Notes under the pieces: model-generated
The model's database searches: none
Told to the model about the DNA's origin: nothing
Seen by the model: the letters and a program-made list of their open reading frames with translations, nothing else
Assembly: GCA_038327995.1 (NCBI GenBank)
Contig: JBBQLP010000026.1
Location: forward strand, 1 to 37,513
Origin: CAIOYC01 sp038327995
Lineage (GTDB): Bacteria > Pseudomonadota > Alphaproteobacteria > Caulobacterales > Caulobacteraceae
Length of the DNA stretch: 37,513 nt
Direction: 5' to 3'
Program-made: the position numbers and the translations under genes
Shown: piece after piece, positions 15,120 to 23,850 of the stretch
Numbering within the stretch: the stretch's first letter is position 1
How the letters are laid out: every line of letters begins with the position of its first letter

Positions 15120-15737
15120 TTGAAACTCTGGCGGACGGCGCGAACGCTAGAGCGGTTGCGGCGGATGGGGAAGGTCAAAGGCGGGCGAGCGCCACTGCCG
15201 ACGGTCTTCTTCGTCACCGACCCAGAGCGCACGCCCGATCCCGTCGCCATCACCCGACATCTGCCGCGCGGGACGGGGGTGATCTTCCGGGGGTTCGGGC
15301 GGGAGGGTACAGAGGCTGTCGCAGCGGAAATGGCGCGGGTGGCGCGGGCGCGGGGCCTGGTGCTGCTAATCGGCGGCGATGTGCGGCTGGCGTTGAGGGT
15401 TGGCGCGGCGGGGGTTCATCTGCCGGAGCGGGATATGGCGCGCGTTCGCCGGGTGCGGGCGCTGAAGCCGGGGTGGATCGTCACGGTTGCGGCGCACTCG
15501 CCTCGCGCCCTCGCTTGCGCCTCGGCGGCGGGCGCGGATGCCGCCCTGCTCTCGACGGTGTTCGCCAGCAACAGCTCTTCGGCGGGCGCCCCGATGGGCC
15601 ACGTCAGACTGGGGCTGTTGCTCCATAAAACGAACCTTCCCGTCTTCGCCCTCGGCGGGGTTCAGCCACGCACGGCGGGGCGCCTGATCGGAACCGGCGT
15701 GGGGGGATTTGCGGCGGTGGAGGCGTTCGCAGACTGA
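15120..15737 (+). CDS. TenI/ThiE-like protein, divergent active site
   Basis: About 205 residues with the TMP-TENI barrel fold: VFFVTDPERTPDP, GGDVRLALRVGAAGVHLPERD, DAALLSTVFASNSSSAGAPMG and PVFALGGV line up with thiamine phosphate synthase blocks. The ThiE signature residues look altered: the QxRxK strand reads GVIFRGFG, VHLGQxD reads VHLPERD, and the phosphate loop GPxFPTxSK reads STVFASNSS. It may therefore not be a genuine thiamine phosphate synthase. The start is uncertain: TTG at 15120, TTG at 15102 (better ribosome site, overlaps yggS) or ATG at 15165. The frame extending back to 14550 lies antisense over yggS and is not coding. Confidence 0.72.
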   Translation: MKLWRTARTLERLRRMGKVKGGRAPLPTVFFVTDPERTPDPVAITRHLPRGTGVIFRGFGREGTEAVAAEMARVARARGLVLLIGGDVRLALRVGAAGVHLPERDMARVRRVRALKPGWIVTVAAHSPRALACASAAGADAALLSTVFASNSSSAGAPMGHVRLGLLLHKTNLPVFALGGVQPRTAGRLIGTGVGGFAAVEAFAD

Positions 15738-15757
15738 GGCGACCCGCTGGACGAGGT

Positions 15758-16177
15758 TCAGAACTTGAACGCGGTTTCCAGGTGCACGCGGGGGGCGGTA
15801 TCTTCCGGGGTCAGGTGTTGGGGCTGGGCGAACTTGTCGCCGAGACCGACGCTGCCGCCGACGCGGATCGAGGGAGAGAGGCGGAAATAGGCCCCGGCCT
15901 GCACATCCTTCCAGTCGACGCCGCGGTTGGTCGGTTCAGAAAGGTCGAGTTTCACCCCCCACCGGCCCTTGGCGTCGAACTGATAGATCTTGTGTGGGGC
16001 TGGAATCCCGTTCGGCGCGCTAGGGTTGCCGCCGGGGTTGCCGTTGTCCACCTGCGCGAAGTCGCTCAGCTTGGGCGGCAGGGTCGACTGGCTGGTGGTC
16101 GAGGCGTAGGCAGTGGAACTCGCGCCCAGAAGGACGAGAGCGCCAAGCGCCGCCAAACCTGCCCCGAACTTGCCCAT
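15758..16177 (-). CDS. ntrZ: NtrZ-like periplasmic protein
   Basis: A 139-residue exported protein with a signal peptide (MGKFGAGLAALGALVLLGASSTAYA), then a Pro/Asn-rich segment and a compact C-terminal domain with KGRWGVKLDLSEPTNR, DVQAGAYFRLSPSIRVGGSV and the terminal PRVHLETAFKF. This resembles, from memory, NtrZ proteins of Caulobacterales, periplasmic partners that restrain the NtrY sensor kinase. No ntrY or ntrX gene is in the window. I chose the ATG at 16177, preceded by AGGG, over a GTG at 16216. If not NtrZ, it is a small beta-rich periplasmic protein of unknown role. Confidence 0.65.
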   Translation of the reverse strand: MGKFGAGLAALGALVLLGASSTAYASTTSQSTLPPKLSDFAQVDNGNPGGNPSAPNGIPAPHKIYQFDAKGRWGVKLDLSEPTNRGVDWKDVQAGAYFRLSPSIRVGGSVGLGDKFAQPQHLTPEDTAPRVHLETAFKF

Positions 16178-16279
16178 CGCCACCCTAACGCGCGACCTCT
16201 GAAATGGATCGCTCACCTACCGCATAATTAGCACGGTAATATGACCTTCCGATTAAGGGCCTCGAAACACGTCCGTCAA

Positions 16280-16301
16280 CGCGAGTCAGCCCCGACTCGC
16301 G
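16280..16301. other. Perfect hairpin in the ntrZ/DUF3576 intergenic region
   Basis: CGCGAGTC at 16280-16287 and GACTCGCG at 16294-16301 form an 8-bp perfect stem with a 6-nt loop AGCCCC. There is only a weak T-rich stretch after it (GATTCTTCTGT). It sits in a roughly 330-nt divergent intergenic region that otherwise shows no gene. It could be a regulator site or an RNA structure. Confidence 0.5.
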
Positions 16302-16504
16302 ATTCTTCTGTCACGCGAACCGGCCCCTGTGACCTCAAGGCCACGTAATTCCGCTTTTCGCGCGAAGCTTGCATGGTGTATGCGGGGTCTGCGACTGCTT
16401 GCTCCCTTCGCTCTGGGGGCTTGCGGGCTGGGGGCGGCGTGCGCGACGGTTGCTTCAGAACCACCCGGCCTGCGCATTCAACTGGAACTGGAACGGGTCA
16501 AAAT

Positions 16505-17008
16505 ATGTCGGCTTTTTCGAGGATTCGTCCTCTCTCCCGCAGAGCGGCGCTTCCGATCCTTGGCGCGCTGGCCCTGGGAATGGCGGGGTGCGGACATTTC
16601 GGCGTCCCGGCCGCCCCTTCCGGCTTGATCCCGCACCTGGGCTCCCGGCCAGCCGCCTCCAACGCCCCTGCGGCGGGCATAGGGGTGAACGCCTATCTGT
16701 GGCGCGCTTCGCTGGACACGCTGGCCTTCATGCCGCTGGCCTCGGCTGACCCGTTCGGCGGGGTGATCATCACCGACTGGTACACGAACCCGGAAAAGCC
16801 CGACGAGCGCTTCAAGGCCACGGTCTATATCCTCGACACCCGCCTGCGGGCGGACGGCCTGAACGTGACGGTCTTCAAACAGACCAAGGACGCCACCGGG
16901 CAGTGGGTGAGCGCCCCCACTGCGGCGCAGACCGACACGGATATCGAAAACGCCATCCTTACTCGGGCGCGGCAGCTACGCCTGTCGAATCTGAACGACC
17001 GAGGATAA
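16505..17008 (+). CDS. DUF3576 family lipoprotein
   Basis: A 167-residue protein with a lipoprotein signal (ending LALGMAGC). The conserved domain contains GVNAYLWRASLDTLAFMPLASADPFGG, then IITDWYTNPEKPDERFKATVYILDTRLRADGLNV and a C-terminal ENAILTRARQLR. This is the DUF3576 pattern, an uncharacterised alphaproteobacterial envelope lipoprotein family commonly found right before leuS and lptE, as here. The ATG at 16505 follows GGAACGGG. Placement with lptE suggests outer-membrane or lipopolysaccharide assembly, but that is inference from context only. Confidence 0.88.
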   Translation: MSAFSRIRPLSRRAALPILGALALGMAGCGHFGVPAAPSGLIPHLGSRPAASNAPAAGIGVNAYLWRASLDTLAFMPLASADPFGGVIITDWYTNPEKPDERFKATVYILDTRLRADGLNVTVFKQTKDATGQWVSAPTAAQTDTDIENAILTRARQLRLSNLNDRG

Positions 17009-17072
17009 TCGCAAGCCCTTTCGGGACCCAGAGGGGTTGATCGGCGGGGCGCTCCAGCCCCAAAAGGCCGCT

Positions 17073-19634
17073 ATGACCCGCTATAACCCCAAAGAGACAG
17101 AACCCCGCTGGCGCAAGGCGTGGGACGACGCGCAATCCTTTCGCACCAGGACGCCCGCAGAGGCTGGCGACAAGCCAAAGGCCTACGTGCTGGAGATGTT
17201 CCCCTACCCGTCGGGGCGCATCCACGTAGGGCACGTGCGCAACTATGCGATGGGCGACGTGGTGGCCCGCTTCAAACGCGCGCAGGGCTTCAACGTGCTG
17301 CACCCTATGGGCTGGGACGCTTTCGGGATGCCCGCCGAGAACGCCGCCATGGAGCGCGGAATAAACCCCAAGGCATGGACCTACGAGAATATCGCCGCCA
17401 TGCGGGACCAGCTCAAGATGCTGGGCCTCTCCATCGACTGGAGCCGCGAGTTCGCCACCTGCGACCGTGCCTACTATGGGCGTCAGCAACGGCTGTTCCT
17501 GGAGCTTTACAAGCGCGGGCTGGTCTATCGACGGGAAGCCACGGTCAACTGGGACCCGGTGGACCACACGGTCTTGTCCAACGAGCAGGTGATCGACGGG
17601 CGCGGCTGGCGCTCGAACGCTCTGGTGGAGAAGAAGAAGCTCACCCAGTGGTTCCTGCGCATCACCGACTATGCCGACGCCCTGCTCGACGGGTTGAAGA
17701 CGCTGGAAGGGCATTGGCCCGACAAGGTGCGGCTGATGCAGGAGAACTGGATCGGACGCTCGAAGGGCTTGCGCCTGTCGTTCAGGCTGGCCGAGCCTGC
17801 ACCCGCCGCATTTGAGGCGCTGGAGGTCTACACCACCCGCCCCGACACCTTGTTTGGCGCGAGCTTTCTGGCCGTGGCGCCAGATCACCCGCTGGCCGAG
17901 GCGCTGGCGGCGCAGAGCGCCGACGTTGCCGCCTTCGTGGCCGACTGTCGGCGCGGCGGCACATCAGAAGCCGAGATCGAGGGGGCGGAGAAGAAGGGTT
18001 ATGACACCGGGCTTATGGTGGAGCATCCGTTCGACCCGGCGATCAAACTCCCGGTATGGATCGCCAACTTCGTGCTGATGGAATACGGCGCGGGGGCGAT
18101 CTTCGGCTGCGCGGCGCACGACCAGCGCGACCTGGATTTCGCCCGAAAATACGCCCTGCCGGTGCACCCTGTGGTGCTGCCGAATGGCGCGGATGCGACG
18201 ACGTTCGACGTCGGGGCCGAGGCCTATGTCGGACCAGGGCGCATCTTCAATTCCCGCTTCCTCGACGGGATGGAGATCGAGGCCGCCAAGGTCGCCGCCA
18301 TCGCACGCGTGGAAGAGCAGGGGCAGGGTGAGGGCGCCACCGTCTATCGTCTCCGGGATTGGGGCGTCTCGCGCCAGCGCTACTGGGGTTGCCCGATCCC
18401 CATTGTCCATTGCCTCAAATGCGGGCCGGTGGCCGAGACGCGCTTGCCGGTGGATCTGCCCGACGACGTGACCTTCGACGTGCCCGGCAATCCTCTGCTG
18501 CGTCACCCCACATGGAAACACACCACCTGTCCGACCTGCGGCGGCGCGGCGGAGCGGGAGACCGACACCCTCGACACCTTCGTGGACTCGTCCTGGTATT
18601 TCGCGCGCTTCACTGATCCGGATGCGGAACCGCCCATCGACCGGGAGGCGGCGGACTACTGGCTGCCGGTGGACCAGTATATCGGCGGGGTGGAGCACGC
18701 GGTGCTGCACCTGCTCTACGCCCGCTTCATCACCCGCGCCTTAAAGGATGACGGAGTGCTCGGCGTCGAGGAGCCGTTCGCAGGCCTGTTCACGCAAGGG
18801 ATGGTCACGCACGAGACCTATCGGGTCATGGCCAATGAACCCCGCTTCGTCTCTCCCGCCGAGGTCGAGCAACAGAACGGGGCGCTGGTGGAGATCGCCA
18901 CGCGTCTGCCGGTCGAGGTCGGCGATCCGATCAAGATGTCGAAGTCCAAGAAGAACACCGTCGCGCCGGAAGACATCTTCGCCACCTACGGGGTCGACGC
19001 CGCGCGGCTGTTCGTGCTGTCGGACTCTCCTCCCGAGCGGGACGTGCAATGGACCGAGGCCGGGGTCGAGGGCTCATGGCGCTTCGTCAACCGGGTCTGG
19101 GCCGAGGCTGAAGCCGCCGCCGAGGCGGTGCAAATCGATGCGGACGAGGCGCAAACCGTCGCCCTGCGCCGCGCTACGCACAAGCTCATCAAGGCGGTGA
19201 CGGAGGCCCTGTCCTCCTTCCGCTTCAATGCCGGGATCGCCCAGTTCTATGGTTTCCTGAACACGCTCAAGCGGTTGGACAAGGCCGATCTTGCCCAGCG
19301 CCGCGCCGCCGTGCAGACGTTGATTGTGTTGATCAACCCCATTGCGCCGCACTTGGCGGAGAGCGCCTGGGAGAAGCTCGGTGGGACCGGCATGGTCGTG
19401 GACGCCCCCTGGCCGGTCTACGACCCCGCGCTTGCCATGGACGAGGTTCTGACCCTGCCGGTGCAGATCAACGGCAAGCGGCGCGGTGAAGTCTTCGCGC
19501 CGCCCGGCGCCTCGCAAGCCGACGTGGAAGCGATCGCCATGGCGGACGAGGCCGTGATGCGCCATCTTGAGGGCGTGACGGTACGCAAGGTGATCGTGGT
19601 CCAGGACCGCATCATCAACATCGTCGCCAATTGA
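17073..19634 (+). CDS. leuS: Leucyl-tRNA synthetase
   Basis: An 853-residue class I aminoacyl-tRNA synthetase that charges tRNA-Leu. The nucleotide-binding HIGH box reads HVGH in PYPSGRIHVGHVRNY, and the KMSKS loop is intact in PIKMSKSKKNTV. The editing (CP1) domain and the zinc-type CLKCGPV...CPTCGG cysteines are visible in the middle, followed by an anticodon-binding region and a C-terminal domain ending VVQDRIINIVAN. Length is normal for bacteria. The ATG at 17073 follows AAAAGG. The earlier start at 17037 lacks support. It is followed 19 nt later by lptE. Confidence 0.97.
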   Translation: MTRYNPKETEPRWRKAWDDAQSFRTRTPAEAGDKPKAYVLEMFPYPSGRIHVGHVRNYAMGDVVARFKRAQGFNVLHPMGWDAFGMPAENAAMERGINPKAWTYENIAAMRDQLKMLGLSIDWSREFATCDRAYYGRQQRLFLELYKRGLVYRREATVNWDPVDHTVLSNEQVIDGRGWRSNALVEKKKLTQWFLRITDYADALLDGLKTLEGHWPDKVRLMQENWIGRSKGLRLSFRLAEPAPAAFEALEVYTTRPDTLFGASFLAVAPDHPLAEALAAQSADVAAFVADCRRGGTSEAEIEGAEKKGYDTGLMVEHPFDPAIKLPVWIANFVLMEYGAGAIFGCAAHDQRDLDFARKYALPVHPVVLPNGADATTFDVGAEAYVGPGRIFNSRFLDGMEIEAAKVAAIARVEEQGQGEGATVYRLRDWGVSRQRYWGCPIPIVHCLKCGPVAETRLPVDLPDDVTFDVPGNPLLRHPTWKHTTCPTCGGAAERETDTLDTFVDSSWYFARFTDPDAEPPIDREAADYWLPVDQYIGGVEHAVLHLLYARFITRALKDDGVLGVEEPFAGLFTQGMVTHETYRVMANEPRFVSPAEVEQQNGALVEIATRLPVEVGDPIKMSKSKKNTVAPEDIFATYGVDAARLFVLSDSPPERDVQWTEAGVEGSWRFVNRVWAEAEAAAEAVQIDADEAQTVALRRATHKLIKAVTEALSSFRFNAGIAQFYGFLNTLKRLDKADLAQRRAAVQTLIVLINPIAPHLAESAWEKLGGTGMVVDAPWPVYDPALAMDEVLTLPVQINGKRRGEVFAPPGASQADVEAIAMADEAVMRHLEGVTVRKVIVVQDRIINIVAN

Positions 19635-19653
19635 CGGCAAGAAGGAACCACCG

Positions 19654-20211
19654 ATGAGACGCCCCGCCTTCGCCCCCGCCGCCCTTCTGACGCTCGGCGC
19701 GCTGTCTCTGGGGGGCTGTGGGTTCACCCCCCTCTATGCCGCGCCGGGGGTGGGTCCGGGATTGAGTTCGGTGGCCTTCTATACGCCGGACACCCGTGTG
19801 GGCTTCCTGCTGAAACAGTCGCTTGAGGACGAGTTGGCGACAAGGGCGGGCGGCGCGCCGCTCTATCGTCTCGACTGCGCCGTCAAGGAAACTCGCTCAC
19901 CGCGCGGGGTGAGGGTCAATAACGTAGCCAACCGCTACGAGATCAACATGACGGTGAGCTACCAACTGCGGGAGGCGCAGAGCCAGAAGGTGGTGTTGCA
20001 GGGCTATGCGCCCGTCATCGTCACCTACGATTCGGCCGATCCGCCCTACGCCGGGGTGGCGGCGGCGCAGAACGGCGACGAACGGGCGACACAGCAGGCG
20101 GCGATCCAGATACGCCTTGCTCTGGGACGCTTCTTCGCGGGCCGTCCGGCGGCGGGGCCAGCCATTCTGGAGACGCCCGCCGCGCCCAATCCGACGGACA
20201 GTCCTCAGTAG
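19654..20211 (+). CDS. lptE: LPS-assembly lipoprotein LptE
   Basis: A 185-residue outer-membrane lipoprotein that plugs the LptD barrel and delivers lipopolysaccharide to the cell surface. The signal ends LSLGGCGFTPLYA, the typical alphaproteobacterial LptE opening after the lipid cysteine. Conserved strands include VGFLLKQSLEDEL, YRLDCAVKE and NVANRYEINMTVSYQL. A Pro/Ala-rich tail ends the protein. It lies between leuS and holA, a conserved order, with GAAGGA upstream of the ATG. Confidence 0.92.
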   Translation: MRRPAFAPAALLTLGALSLGGCGFTPLYAAPGVGPGLSSVAFYTPDTRVGFLLKQSLEDELATRAGGAPLYRLDCAVKETRSPRGVRVNNVANRYEINMTVSYQLREAQSQKVVLQGYAPVIVTYDSADPPYAGVAAAQNGDERATQQAAIQIRLALGRFFAGRPAAGPAILETPAAPNPTDSPQ

Positions 20212-20223
20212 CGGAACCATCTG

Positions 20224-21276
20224 GTGATCCTCACCAAGCGCCCGGACATCGACCGCTTTCTCGCCGGGCCGCCGAAGGGCGTCCGCGCGGCGGTCATCTG
20301 GGGCAAGGATCGCTCGGGCGTGCGCGAACGGGCGGACCGACTGGCCAAGGTAGCGACCGAACGCCCGGACGATCCGTTCGACGTGGCGCTCCTCACCGAA
20401 GTCGATATCGAAAAGGGCGATGGGCGGCTGGAGGAAGAGCTTTCCGCGCTTTCCCTCACCGGAGGTCGGCGGCTGGTGCGGCTGAAGCTGACCGGGGAAA
20501 AGGCCGGACCGGACCGGGTCGCCGCTGAAGCGCTCACCGCCCACGCCGAGGGTCTGCTCAACCCCGACGCCTTCCTGATCGTCGAGGCCGGAGCGTTGGA
20601 AAAGTCCTCGCCCCTGCGCAAGGCGGCGGAGAAGGCCGACGCCTGCGCCTGCATCACCATCTATGAGGACGAGACGGGCGATGTGACCCGTCTGGTGCGC
20701 GAAGTCCTCGCCGCCGACAAGGTCGGCATCGCCAATGACGCGTTGGAGGCCTTCGTCGCCCGCCTGCCCCGGGAGCGCGGTGTGGCGCGGCAAGAGATCG
20801 AGCGCCTGATCCTCTACATCGGGCCGGGGTCAGGGGGTTCGGCCTCGCTGGACGACCTGCAGGCGTTTCTGGGGGTGGAGCCGGAAGCCTCGCTGTCGGA
20901 CGCAGCGCAGGACGCCTTTGGCGGGCGTGCAGCACAGGCGCAAGCCTCGCTCCGGCGCGCGCGATCCGAGGGCGAAGGGGGACCGGCGGTGGTGCGCGCG
21001 CTTTCCCAGCACCTCGCCAAGCTTCGCAAGGCACACGCCCTGCAATCGCAGGGACGCGGGGCGCAGGAGGCGGCCAAGGCGTCGGGGGTCTTCTGGAAGA
21101 ACGAGCGGGAGTTCCTGCGCCAACTCAGAGCCTGGCGGGTCGATGATCTCGATGGGCTGCAACCCGAATTGTTCGAGGCTGACCGCGCCTGCAAGTCCAC
21201 GGGCTCGCCCGATGGGCTGATCGCCGAACGGATGGCCCTCTCTATCGCAGGGCGCGCGCGGCGGCTGGGGCTCTAG
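20224..21276 (+). CDS. holA: DNA polymerase III delta subunit
   Basis: A 350-residue clamp-loader subunit that opens the beta clamp. It begins with a GTG codon (VILTKRPDIDRFLAGPP), 12 nt after lptE. Family features are AAVIWGKDRSGVRERADRLAK near the N terminus, LTEVDIEKGDGRLEEELSALSLTGGRRLVRLK, LPRERGVARQEIERLILYI in the middle and a helical collar domain with SEGEGGPAVVRALSQHLAKLRKA. There is no P-loop requirement for delta. It is part of the leuS-lptE-holA unit. Confidence 0.92.
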   Translation: MILTKRPDIDRFLAGPPKGVRAAVIWGKDRSGVRERADRLAKVATERPDDPFDVALLTEVDIEKGDGRLEEELSALSLTGGRRLVRLKLTGEKAGPDRVAAEALTAHAEGLLNPDAFLIVEAGALEKSSPLRKAAEKADACACITIYEDETGDVTRLVREVLAADKVGIANDALEAFVARLPRERGVARQEIERLILYIGPGSGGSASLDDLQAFLGVEPEASLSDAAQDAFGGRAAQAQASLRRARSEGEGGPAVVRALSQHLAKLRKAHALQSQGRGAQEAAKASGVFWKNEREFLRQLRAWRVDDLDGLQPELFEADRACKSTGSPDGLIAERMALSIAGRARRLGL

Positions 21277-21283
21277 GGTCTGG

Positions 21284-21958
21284 ATGATCCCCTGGGTCCA
21301 GCTTGATACAGCGGTGGTTCCGGGCGGCGGCGGGGAGCTTCGCCTTATGCAGCGCGGCCACGAGTTCTCGATCATGGCGGGTCCGATTGAGCTGATGAAC
21401 AGTCGGCTGAGCGGATCCGAAGAGGCGCTGGCGACTCTGACCCGCGAACGGCTAGCGGGCCGTCCGAGGCCGCGCGTGCTGATTGGCGGCCTCGGGATGG
21501 GCTTCACCCTGCGCGCCGCTCTGGACGCTTTCGGTTCCGACGCGGCTATCACCGTCGCCGAGCTTGTACCTCAAGTGATCGCCTGGGCGCGCGGTCCCCT
21601 GGTCGGGGTTCATGGTTCAAGCCTGGAGGATCCTCGGGTCACGGTTTTCGAGGGGGATGTTCGCGCCCTCATCACCGCTGCGGGGAGCCGCTACGACGCC
21701 ATCCTGTTGGATGTGGACAACGGCCCGGAGGGGCTGACCCGCAAGGCAAACGATGATCTCTACGATGCGCGGGGACTGAGCGAAGCGAAGGCGGCGCTGG
21801 CGCCCGGCGGGGTGCTGGCGGTCTGGTCTTCCGCGCCCAATGCGGCCTTCAGCCAGAGACTGCAGGCGGCGGGGTTTGTGGTGGAGGAGGCGCAGGCGCG
21901 GGCCCACCGCGGCAAGCGCGGCGCCCGACACGTGATCTGGCTGGCGACCCGGCGTTAA
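21284..21958 (+). CDS. Spermidine-synthase-like Rossmann methyltransferase-fold protein
   Basis: A 224-residue protein of the spermine/spermidine synthase superfamily. The glycine-rich motif VLIGGLGMGFTLRAALDAFG and AELVPQVIAWAR are clear, as is the strand YDAILLDVDNGPEG. It lacks the long N-terminal beta domain of classical spermidine synthases, so it is a short SpeE-like relative whose reaction is unknown. The C terminus (RGKRGARHVIWLATRR) is basic. It starts 7 nt after holA, so it is likely co-transcribed, and ends convergent with an XRE regulator gene. Confidence 0.8.
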   Translation: MIPWVQLDTAVVPGGGGELRLMQRGHEFSIMAGPIELMNSRLSGSEEALATLTRERLAGRPRPRVLIGGLGMGFTLRAALDAFGSDAAITVAELVPQVIAWARGPLVGVHGSSLEDPRVTVFEGDVRALITAAGSRYDAILLDVDNGPEGLTRKANDDLYDARGLSEAKAALAPGGVLAVWSSAPNAAFSQRLQAAGFVVEEAQARAHRGKRGARHVIWLATRR

Positions 21959-21970
21959 GGCCGCGAACGC

Positions 21971-22213
21971 TCAGCCCTCTGCATCGAAATCATCATCCGT
22001 ATCCGCAGGTCCCGGCTGGAACTGCAGGATGTCGCCGGGCTGGCAACCAAGCTCGCGGCAGAGGGCGTCGAGGGTGGAGAAGCGAATGGCGCGGGCCTTG
22101 CCGGTCTTCAGCACCGACAGATTGGCGATGGTCACGCCGACCCGGTCCGCCAACTCGGTCAGGGACATACGGCGCTCCACGAGCACCCGGTCGAGGTTTA
22201 CGCGAATGGGCAT
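21971..22213 (-). CDS. XRE-family (YozG-type) transcriptional regulator
   Basis: An 80-residue helix-turn-helix protein: VNLDRVLVERRMSLTELADRVGVTIANLSVLKTGKARAIRFSTLDALC is split here only for description and spans residues 5-52. The rest, GCQPGDILQFQPG, is the family's usual end, with an acidic tail. Such short Cro/YozG-like regulators nearly always accompany a DUF2975 membrane protein, as here (7 nt upstream). It probably binds the inverted repeat at 23075-23091 and represses its own operon. Confidence 0.9.
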   Translation of the reverse strand: MPIRVNLDRVLVERRMSLTELADRVGVTIANLSVLKTGKARAIRFSTLDALCRELGCQPGDILQFQPGPADTDDDFDAEG

Positions 22214-22220
22214 CGGGGGC

Positions 22221-22769
22221 TCAGATCGTCAGCTCGGCGTCGCCGCGCAGGCGCGCGCCCTCGCGGAATACCTCCGCCAGCACGAAGACAGCCAGAATGG
22301 CGAACCAGCCGGACAGGCTGACGCCGTAGGTGATGCGCTCATGCACCTCGGGGATCATCCAGGCCAGTGTGAGCCGAACCAGATACCCCGCCACGTCGAG
22401 TGCGATCAGGGCGATGGCGACCGTGCGCAGGCGGCGCACATTGGCAGGGCGAAACGGGTCGCCCATGATCAGGGTCTCGAACACGCGTCTGAGCCGGTTG
22501 ACGATGAACCCCAGCACCAGGACGTAAAGATCAACGGTGAGCAGGAAAGCTGCAACGGCGGGCCAGCGGCGGATCAGGCCGGAGATGTTCTCGGGGCGGC
22601 TGTCGATCATGATCGATCCGTGCGTCGTGCCAGAGATGAAAGGCAGGCTGAGCAGGAGGCTGACCAGCGCCAGGCTCACTCCGATCACGGCAACCCACAA
22701 GACAGCGTAGGCCACGTCGAGGGCGATCTTCAGCAGGCTGGCGACGGAACCCGGTCCTATCGTGCGCAT
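22221..22769 (-). CDS. DUF2975 family membrane protein
   Basis: A 182-residue integral membrane protein with about four transmembrane helices (around LLKIALDVAYAVLWVAVIGV, AVAAFLLTVDLYVLVLGFIV, ALIALDVAGYL and a last one near FAILAVFVLAEVF). The signature FRPANVRRLRTVAIALI between helices is the DUF2975 block. GGGGAGG precedes the ATG at 22769. It is paired with the XRE regulator, a combination that is widespread and whose function is not known to me. The membrane protein may sense a signal and modulate the regulator. Confidence 0.85.
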   Translation of the reverse strand: MRTIGPGSVASLLKIALDVAYAVLWVAVIGVSLALVSLLLSLPFISGTTHGSIMIDSRPENISGLIRRWPAVAAFLLTVDLYVLVLGFIVNRLRRVFETLIMGDPFRPANVRRLRTVAIALIALDVAGYLVRLTLAWMIPEVHERITYGVSLSGWFAILAVFVLAEVFREGARLRGDAELTI

Positions 22770-22859
22770 CGATCCTCCCCCGCTTTCATCTGGCCTGCGC
22801 CGCGCGCCTCCGCCCATCCTGGCTGGCGGGGCGGAGACGTCAATGCGAGGCCTTTTGCA

Positions 22860-22985
22860 TCAGATCGAGTGCGCAACAAAGCCCAGGGCGGCCAGCGGCA
22901 GGCCGGAGAGAAGCAGGGCGATCACGGCGACGGCGGCGAAGCGGTCGAAAAAGCCGAGAACGGCATGGGAAGAAGAAGCGGTCAT
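22860..22985 (-). CDS. Small single-pass membrane protein
   Basis: A 41-residue peptide: a short polar start MTASSSHAVLGFFDRF, then one hydrophobic helix VIALLLSGLPLAALGFV and a short end AHSI. GGAG lies 9 nt before the ATG. It stands about 90 nt before the DUF2975-XRE pair on the same strand, behind the putative operator, so it is probably the first gene of that unit. No family is recognised. Confidence 0.6.
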   Translation of the reverse strand: MTASSSHAVLGFFDRFAAVAVIALLLSGLPLAALGFVAHSI

Positions 22986-23074
22986 TTGAAGTCTCCGATG
23001 GTGTGTGCGGGACCGCCACAGCGGCTGTCCGTGGAGCGATGAAATAGCCGCGCATCGACAAACGATCAAATTAC

Positions 23075-23091
23075 ATATCGGTAAACGATAT
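23075..23091. promoter_or_regulatory. Inverted-repeat operator candidate for the DUF2975-XRE unit
   Basis: ATATCG-GTAAA-CGATAT is a perfect 6-bp inverted repeat with a 5-nt centre in AT-rich DNA about 90 nt before the 41-residue gene. A further AAACGAT half-site lies nearby at 23060-23066. A dimeric XRE regulator such as the one at 21971-22213 would suit it. Confidence 0.5.
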
Positions 23092-23229
23092 TAAACATCC
23101 GCAAGGTTGTGAATTGACGGTAAGGTTCTGGCCGGTTGCGAGCCGTGAAAACAGGGCGCAGGGGATGGATGCCCGCCACAAGTCCGGGCAAGGAGGGGAG
23201 CAGATGTTGGAAAATACCCGAAAGGCGCC

Positions 23230-23850
23230 ATGCCCCTGACCCTTCCTCCCGGCGCGACCCTGGTCTGCGCCACGCACAATCCCGGCAAGGCAGTGGAGAT
23301 TTCCGCACTGCTCGACGGTCGCTTCACCGTGTTGAGCGCGGCGGAGCTAGGGTTGCCAGAGCCCGAGGAGGTCGAGCAGACCTTCGTTGGCAATGCGGTG
23401 CTGAAGGCGCGGGCGGCGGCCAAGGCGTCGGGCCAAATCGCCATCGCCGACGATTCCGGGCTGGAGGTGCGGTCTCTGGGCGGCGCGCCAGGGGTGCTTT
23501 CGGCGCGGTGGGCGCAGGATAGCGAAGGCCGACGCGACTTCGGCTTCGCCATGGACCGGGTGGAACGTGAATTGAAGGCTACGGGATCTGACGACCGGGC
23601 CGCCCGCTTCTACTGCGCTCTTGCCGTCGCCTGGCCCGACAGCCTGAACGGCGGAGCGGCCGTCGTGGTGGAGGGCTATGTCAACGGACGGCTGGTCTTC
23701 CCGGGCCGGGGGAAGCGGGGCTTTGGCTACGATCCGATCTTCCAGTCGGTGGGCCATGATCTGACCTTCGGCGAGATGGAGCCAGACGCCAAGCACGCCA
23801 TCAGCCACCGCGCCGACGCTTTTGCCAAACTCAAGGCTGTCCTGTTTTGA
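23230..23850 (+). CDS. rdgB: Non-canonical purine NTP pyrophosphatase (RdgB/HAM1)
   Basis: A 206-residue house-cleaning enzyme that hydrolyses dITP, XTP and similar nucleotides to monophosphates, preventing their incorporation into DNA. The signature opening LVCATHNPGKAVEI, the metal region ADDSGLEV and the end SHRADAFAKLKAVL with FGYDPIF are all present. The usual neighbour rph is absent; instead rdgB leads a coupled string with hemW. It stops within TTGA shared with the hemW start. Confidence 0.94.
   Translation: MPLTLPPGATLVCATHNPGKAVEISALLDGRFTVLSAAELGLPEPEEVEQTFVGNAVLKARAAAKASGQIAIADDSGLEVRSLGGAPGVLSARWAQDSEGRRDFGFAMDRVERELKATGSDDRAARFYCALAVAWPDSLNGGAAVVVEGYVNGRLVFPGRGKRGFGYDPIFQSVGHDLTFGEMEPDAKHAISHRADAFAKLKAVLF

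Noticed and set aside
16369..16500. Coding extension upstream of the DUF3576 gene
   Set aside because: The translated stretch has no motif, and the lipoprotein signal peptide begins at 16505.
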